A stretch of DNA of 9,414 bases, taken from the NCBI GenBank assembly GCA_029865195.1, contig JAOUHH010000096.1, positions 1 through 9,414 on the forward strand, in the 5' to 3' direction. Below, one piece after another: positions 6,335 to 9,414 of this stretch. This stretch comes from Desulfobulbaceae bacterium. GTDB taxonomy: Bacteria > Desulfobacterota > Desulfobulbia > Desulfobulbales > UBA5123. Below the pieces are notes generated by a model that saw only the letters and a program-made list of their open reading frames with translations, was not told the DNA's origin and did not search any database. The translations under genes were made by a program, and so were the position numbers. Numbering within the stretch: position 1 is the first letter of the stretch; each line of letters opens with the position of its first letter.

Positions 6335-8137
6335 TCACGAGTGTACGCCGTCTGCAGCGTCTCCGCCCACCGGCAGCAGACGAACTATGAACTCCGCCCC
6401 CTTCCCCTTGCCCTGACTGGCGGCAGAGATGGTGGCGCCGTTGGCGATCAGGTAATTGGCGCAGGAGTGCAGCCCGAATCCGGACCCCTTCTCCTTGGTT
6501 GAGTAACCGAAGGAAAAAAGCATTTTTTCCTCCTCGGGCGAAAAGCCGACGCCCGCATCCCTGATCCGGAATACCACCCACCCCGGCTCCCCGGCCTCGA
6601 AGAAGGTTGCAAGTTGCAGGCAACGTTGCGCTGGCGGATTCCCGTCCATGGCCTGGTAACCGTTCTTGATCAAGTTGACGAACACCTGCAGGAGCTTGGT
6701 CTCCTCGACTTGCACCGGTGGCACCTCGGCGAAATCCTTTTCCACCCGAACCTCTCGCTTATTCAGGGCTTGTTCCATCATCCGCAGGGCATCCTCCAGC
6801 AACCGGTTGACATCAACGACGGTGGATGCCCCCACCAGTCTGGCATAGCGCATCTGCAGTTTGATGATGCTCTCGATATGCTCCTGTTTGTCGCGGATCC
6901 GCAACACCTCCTGGCCCAACCGCCCGTATTCGTCCTCGATGCCGGCCGGCAGCAGATGGAGGATGCCCAGTAGCCGCTCTCGCTCCTGCGGGTCCGCCAC
7001 CGCCGCGGTAACCACCCCATCCAGTTGCCGCACCGCCTCGCCGGCATGGCGCCGCACCGGGCTTTCCTCAATCCGCTTCAGAACCATGGTGGCGCCAACC
7101 TTGGCAGGGGTGATGGCATTGCCGATGTTATGCAGAATGCCCACCGCCATCTCCGCCATTCCCGCCTCATGGGCCTGCTGCAGCAAGTAAGCCTGCGCCT
7201 CCCGGAGGGCCGCGGTCCGCTCCTCGACCTTCTGTTCCAATCCCTTGCTGTATTCATCAAGCTGCCGGTACGAGGTTCGCAGCTTGTCGGTCATGGTGTT
7301 GAAGGCATGGGAAAGCGCCATCACCTCGGCGCACACCATATCCGGTTGCGTGATGGCGTGATCGAGATCGCCGAGGCTTACCCGCAGGACGCCGTCGTTG
7401 AGATTGTGCATGGTCCGTTCGAAATAACGGGTGAAGATGGCGGCAACGAGGGCGCCGACGGAAAAAAAGAATGCGGTCAGGGTCAGAAAGTAAATCTGGA
7501 AATGGTCCATGCGCGCGGCCCATTCCGACTCGGTCTGACGGATCTGGCGCTGGTGGGCCGCAAGGGAGAAACCAAGCCGAATCCCACCCCAGCACTGATT
7601 GCCGCTGTACAGGGGCACGATCGCCTCCAAAACCTCCTGCTCGCCATTGCCCACCCATCCCTGAAAAAAACGAACCGGGGTCACCTTGCGGCCAATGGGA
7701 CGCGTGGCCGGAAACTCGCTGTGCAGAATCTTTTCAGCCCGCCGGTCGAGCTCGCCGGTCAACTCAACCCCGACCTGACCGGGAAGGGAATGCACCACGG
7801 CCCGATTCTGGTTGTCCATGACCACGCAGTAAAGGATTTCCGGGTCGCTGTCCACCACCTGCGCGACCAGGATATTTAAGAAATTGAAATCATAGCCGGC
7901 CACCGCCTCCTCGGCGCTCAAGGCCATGCTGTGGGCCAGGGCCGCCCCCCGGCTTTCCAGACCTTCGCGCATCAGGCTGATGGTCCGCTCAAGCTGGGCG
8001 TCACGAAAGCCCTTTTCCTCGTGCATGAACAGCAAACTTACCGACGGGAACAGGAGGCAGAGGACGACCATATTCATGACAATGAAATACAGTCGGATGG
8101 AGGGGCGACGGAAAAGGTTCCGAAAGTTTTTCCGCAT
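6335..8137 (-). CDS. Membrane sensor histidine kinase with periplasmic sensor domain and HAMP
   Basis: 600 residues. Transmembrane segment 1 spans about 14-38 and segment 2 about 214-236. Between them lies a periplasmic domain of some 175 residues that looks Cache-like (YCVVMDNQNRAVVHS at 103-117, then a GGIRLGFS strand). A HAMP linker (about 237-290) and a coiled coil (about 289-328) follow. The phospho-acceptor is H336 in GILHNIGNAITP, a variant lacking the usual H-E/D-x-x-N. The ATP-binding domain is complete: N box N488/N492 (FVNLIKNGYQAM), G1 DAGVG (527-531), F box FSFGYSTK, G2 GSGFG (551-555). It starts 20 bp after the binding-protein gene with a GGAAGGAA ribosome site, so the two are co-transcribed. 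It likely senses the ligand, or the loaded form, of the two upstream binding proteins (inference from context), and passes phosphate to a separate receiver, since it has none itself. Confidence 0.95.
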   Translation of the reverse strand: MRKNFRNLFRRPSIRLYFIVMNMVVLCLLFPSVSLLFMHEEKGFRDAQLERTISLMREGLESRGAALAHSMALSAEEAVAGYDFNFLNILVAQVVDSDPEILYCVVMDNQNRAVVHSLPGQVGVELTGELDRRAEKILHSEFPATRPIGRKVTPVRFFQGWVGNGEQEVLEAIVPLYSGNQCWGGIRLGFSLAAHQRQIRQTESEWAARMDHFQIYFLTLTAFFFSVGALVAAIFTRYFERTMHNLNDGVLRVSLGDLDHAITQPDMVCAEVMALSHAFNTMTDKLRTSYRQLDEYSKGLEQKVEERTAALREAQAYLLQQAHEAGMAEMAVGILHNIGNAITPAKVGATMVLKRIEESPVRRHAGEAVRQLDGVVTAAVADPQERERLLGILHLLPAGIEDEYGRLGQEVLRIRDKQEHIESIIKLQMRYARLVGASTVVDVNRLLEDALRMMEQALNKREVRVEKDFAEVPPVQVEETKLLQVFVNLIKNGYQAMDGNPPAQRCLQLATFFEAGEPGWVVFRIRDAGVGFSPEEEKMLFSFGYSTKEKGSGFGLHSCANYLIANGATISAASQGKGKGAEFIVRLLPVGGDAADGVHS

Positions 8138-8140
8138 GAT

Positions 8141-8157
8141 TCCTTCCGGGAAAAGGA
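8141..8157 (-). promoter_or_regulatory. Possible small stem-loop covering the ribosome site of the membrane kinase
   Basis: On the minus strand TCCTT (8157-8153) can pair with AAGGA (8145-8141) over a 7-nt loop, and the AAGGA arm is the ribosome binding site of the kinase gene. The stem is only five pairs, so the effect, if any, is modest. It would be opened by ribosomes finishing the upstream gene. Confidence 0.25.
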
Positions 8158-9099
8158 TTATTGCTCGTCAAACACTTCCGACGCCAGGTTGATCGCGGCC
8201 CGGCTGGGCTGCAGGCCGATCTTATGAGCGGTCCGCAGGTTGAGATACAAGCGGGTGCCGAGAGGCGGCATCACCCCGACGTCCGTGGGTTTCTGCCTGC
8301 CGGTCAGTACGCTCCGGGCCATGGCGGCGGCCTGGGCGCCGATATTGGGCACATCCGGATCAATGGCCATCAAGATGCCGGTTTTGGCGACGTTTTCCGA
8401 TTGTCCGACGCAGATCAGTTGATCACGCATGCAACGCGACTGGAGCCAGGCCACGTTCTCCAAGGTGTAGACGACGGGGTCGGCGAGAATCAACAGGCCG
8501 TCGATCCGGCCGCTGATCTCCTGATAGGCCCGCTGGAGATCGGAGGAACGACTCACCGTCTGTTCGACGAGATCCACCCCGAACACCTGGGCCGCGGCCC
8601 GTGCCTGCACCACCGTTTCCTTAGAGAGGTCGGCATTGTAGATGACGCCGATCCGCTTGATGGCGGGAGAGAGCATCAGCATGTGCGCGAACTGCACCCC
8701 CGGCTCCACGCCCGAATCGATGCCGAAGACGTTTTCCTGCCCCTCGGTGAGCCGGTAGCGCTGCCAATTGAGCACCATGGCGAACAAAACCGGCAATTCG
8801 GGACGATCGCGGGTCCAAATCTTGGCGACATAGGAAGCCTTGGCGCCCAAGGTAAAGAGCAGCGAGGGATCGAGGGCGAGAATCTCGCCCATCACCTTCT
8901 CGGCCCGATCCACATCGCCCTCCAGATTGAAGATCTGTACCGGCCCCTCGAACTCGGCCCTGAAGGTTGCCACCGGCAGCGAATAGGCCGTTTCATCATC
9001 GCTGAGGAGAATGACAACCGGTCCAGACGCGGCGCAAGCCACCGTTGCCGAAAGGGCAAGCAGGGACCATATCAAGATCGCCGGGATAATTCTATTCAC
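8158..9099 (-). CDS. Periplasmic ABC-type substrate-binding protein (PF04392 / ABC_sub_bind type)
   Basis: 313 residues from GTG 9099. Residues 1-24 form a signal peptide (NR, then a hydrophobic core, VACAA). The Cys at residue 22 sits in a poor lipobox, so a free periplasmic protein is more likely than a lipoprotein. The mature chain has the two-lobed pattern of the ABC_sub_bind family: LDPSLLFTLGAKAS, LPVLFAMVLN, NVFGIDSGVEPGVQ, IKRIGVIYNADLS, IDGLLILADP, and a C-terminal LGTRLYLNLRTAHKIGL. Relatives bind amino acids or other small solutes, or feed sensor kinases. No permease or ATPase is seen beside it, and the membrane kinase follows after 20 bp, so a sensory role is favoured (inference). 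An ATG at 9117 would also be in frame, but the GTG has a GGAGGG site 6 nt upstream and gives a cleaner signal peptide. It overlaps the end of the preceding gene by 8 bp. Confidence 0.88.
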   Translation of the reverse strand: MNRIIPAILIWSLLALSATVACAASGPVVILLSDDETAYSLPVATFRAEFEGPVQIFNLEGDVDRAEKVMGEILALDPSLLFTLGAKASYVAKIWTRDRPELPVLFAMVLNWQRYRLTEGQENVFGIDSGVEPGVQFAHMLMLSPAIKRIGVIYNADLSKETVVQARAAAQVFGVDLVEQTVSRSSDLQRAYQEISGRIDGLLILADPVVYTLENVAWLQSRCMRDQLICVGQSENVAKTGILMAIDPDVPNIGAQAAAMARSVLTGRQKPTDVGVMPPLGTRLYLNLRTAHKIGLQPSRAAINLASEVFDEQ

Positions 9100-9414
9100 C
9101 GACCACCCTCCAGCCATCTATCTGTAATATTTCCAGAACATTGGCACCATTTGGTTTCTTTTGCAGCAGCCCCTTCAGTTGTTCGACAACCGCCACCTCC
9201 ACCCTGCCCTTGGCGTAACAGAGAATAGGCCCGGCAATGGGCGCGGATTCAGCCAGGGGCTGCACCGACAACAGTATCTTCGGGTTGATCTCGCCGATCT
9301 GCGCAATGCTGCGCTTGCCGACCAGGGCCATATCCACATGTCCCAGGGCAAGCGCGAACAGGGCGTCGGCATCCTTGGGAACGGTGACGATATTCAGGGT
9401 ACGCGCATCGACAC
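9092..9414 (-). CDS. PhnD-type phosphate/phosphonate ABC substrate-binding protein (C-terminal part)
   Basis: The frame is open from the right edge to the TAG at 9092 (107 codons seen), so only the C-terminal third is present and the start lies outside. The visible pattern is that of PhnD-like binding proteins (PF12974): DALFALALGHVDMALVGKR, where the lobe decides which ligand is held, then LAESAPIAGPILCYAKGRV, a helix with LKGLLQKK, and the ending GANVLEILQIDGWRVV. True PhnD binds phosphonates, but many relatives in signalling operons bind other or unknown ligands, so the substrate should not be assumed. It overlaps the next binding protein by 8 bp, and the two, with the kinase behind them, look like one transcription unit. 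Whether a permease and ATPase lie upstream cannot be seen. Confidence 0.75.
   Translation of the reverse strand, partial: VDARTLNIVTVPKDADALFALALGHVDMALVGKRSIAQIGEINPKILLSVQPLAESAPIAGPILCYAKGRVEVAVVEQLKGLLQKKPNGANVLEILQIDGWRVVGE
9106..9111 (-). promoter_or_regulatory. Ribosome binding site deciding the GTG start of the binding protein
   Basis: GGAGGG lies 6 nt before GTG 9099, inside the last codons of the upstream gene. It would be inside the coding region if the ATG at 9117 were used. This supports the GTG start and translational coupling. Confidence 0.65.

Noticed and set aside
4007..6502. 831-codon open frame on the plus strand opposite the hybrid kinase
   Set aside because: Same reason: it is antisense to a kinase with every catalytic box intact, and extends across an intergenic gap without any family feature.
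9027..9040. Lipobox making the ABC_sub_bind protein a lipoprotein
   Set aside because: The residues before the Cys read T-V-A, which fits the lipobox poorly, and a normal signal peptidase I site follows directly.

Overview
The window is GC-rich by eye (roughly 58-60%), densely coding, and all seven supported genes lie on the minus strand, so transcription runs from high to low coordinates. The long HNIGN-type and hybrid histidine kinases, the TonB-dependent receptor and the orphan binding proteins suggest a Gram-negative anaerobe-like lineage such as Desulfobacterota (Desulfobulbales or Desulfuromonadales style). This is a judgement from family resemblance, not a proof.

In transcription order: (1) the C-terminal end of a PhnD-type periplasmic binding protein, cut by the right edge; (2) an exported PF04392-type ABC substrate-binding protein whose GTG start overlaps gene 1; (3) a membrane histidine kinase with a periplasmic sensor domain, 20 bp downstream; (4) after a 96-bp gap, a cytoplasmic hybrid kinase with the order REC-PAS-PAS-HisKA-HATPase-REC; (5) after a 94-bp gap, a complete TonB-dependent outer-membrane receptor; (6) 22 bp later, a 277-residue citrate synthase/citryl-CoA lyase-fold protein; (7) overlapping it, a second, paralogous citrate synthase-fold protein that runs off the left edge.

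Genes 1-4 read as a signalling unit. Two solute-binding proteins, with no permease or ATPase visible beside them, probably present a ligand to the membrane kinase, which may signal through the receiver domains of the hybrid kinase. No DNA-binding or enzymatic output domain is in the window. Genes 5-7 read as an uptake and processing unit: an outer-membrane importer followed closely by two cytoplasmic citrate synthase-like proteins.

The most unusual content is this tandem citrate synthase-like pair. By eye alignment, the positions that hold the catalytic His/His/Asp of citrate synthases and citryl-CoA lyases are replaced in the first protein, and the two His positions that can be seen in the second are also replaced. 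They may be a pseudoenzyme pair or have a changed activity. No RNA genes, insertion sequences, CRISPR arrays or convincing terminators were seen. No gene-free stretch exceeds 100 bp.
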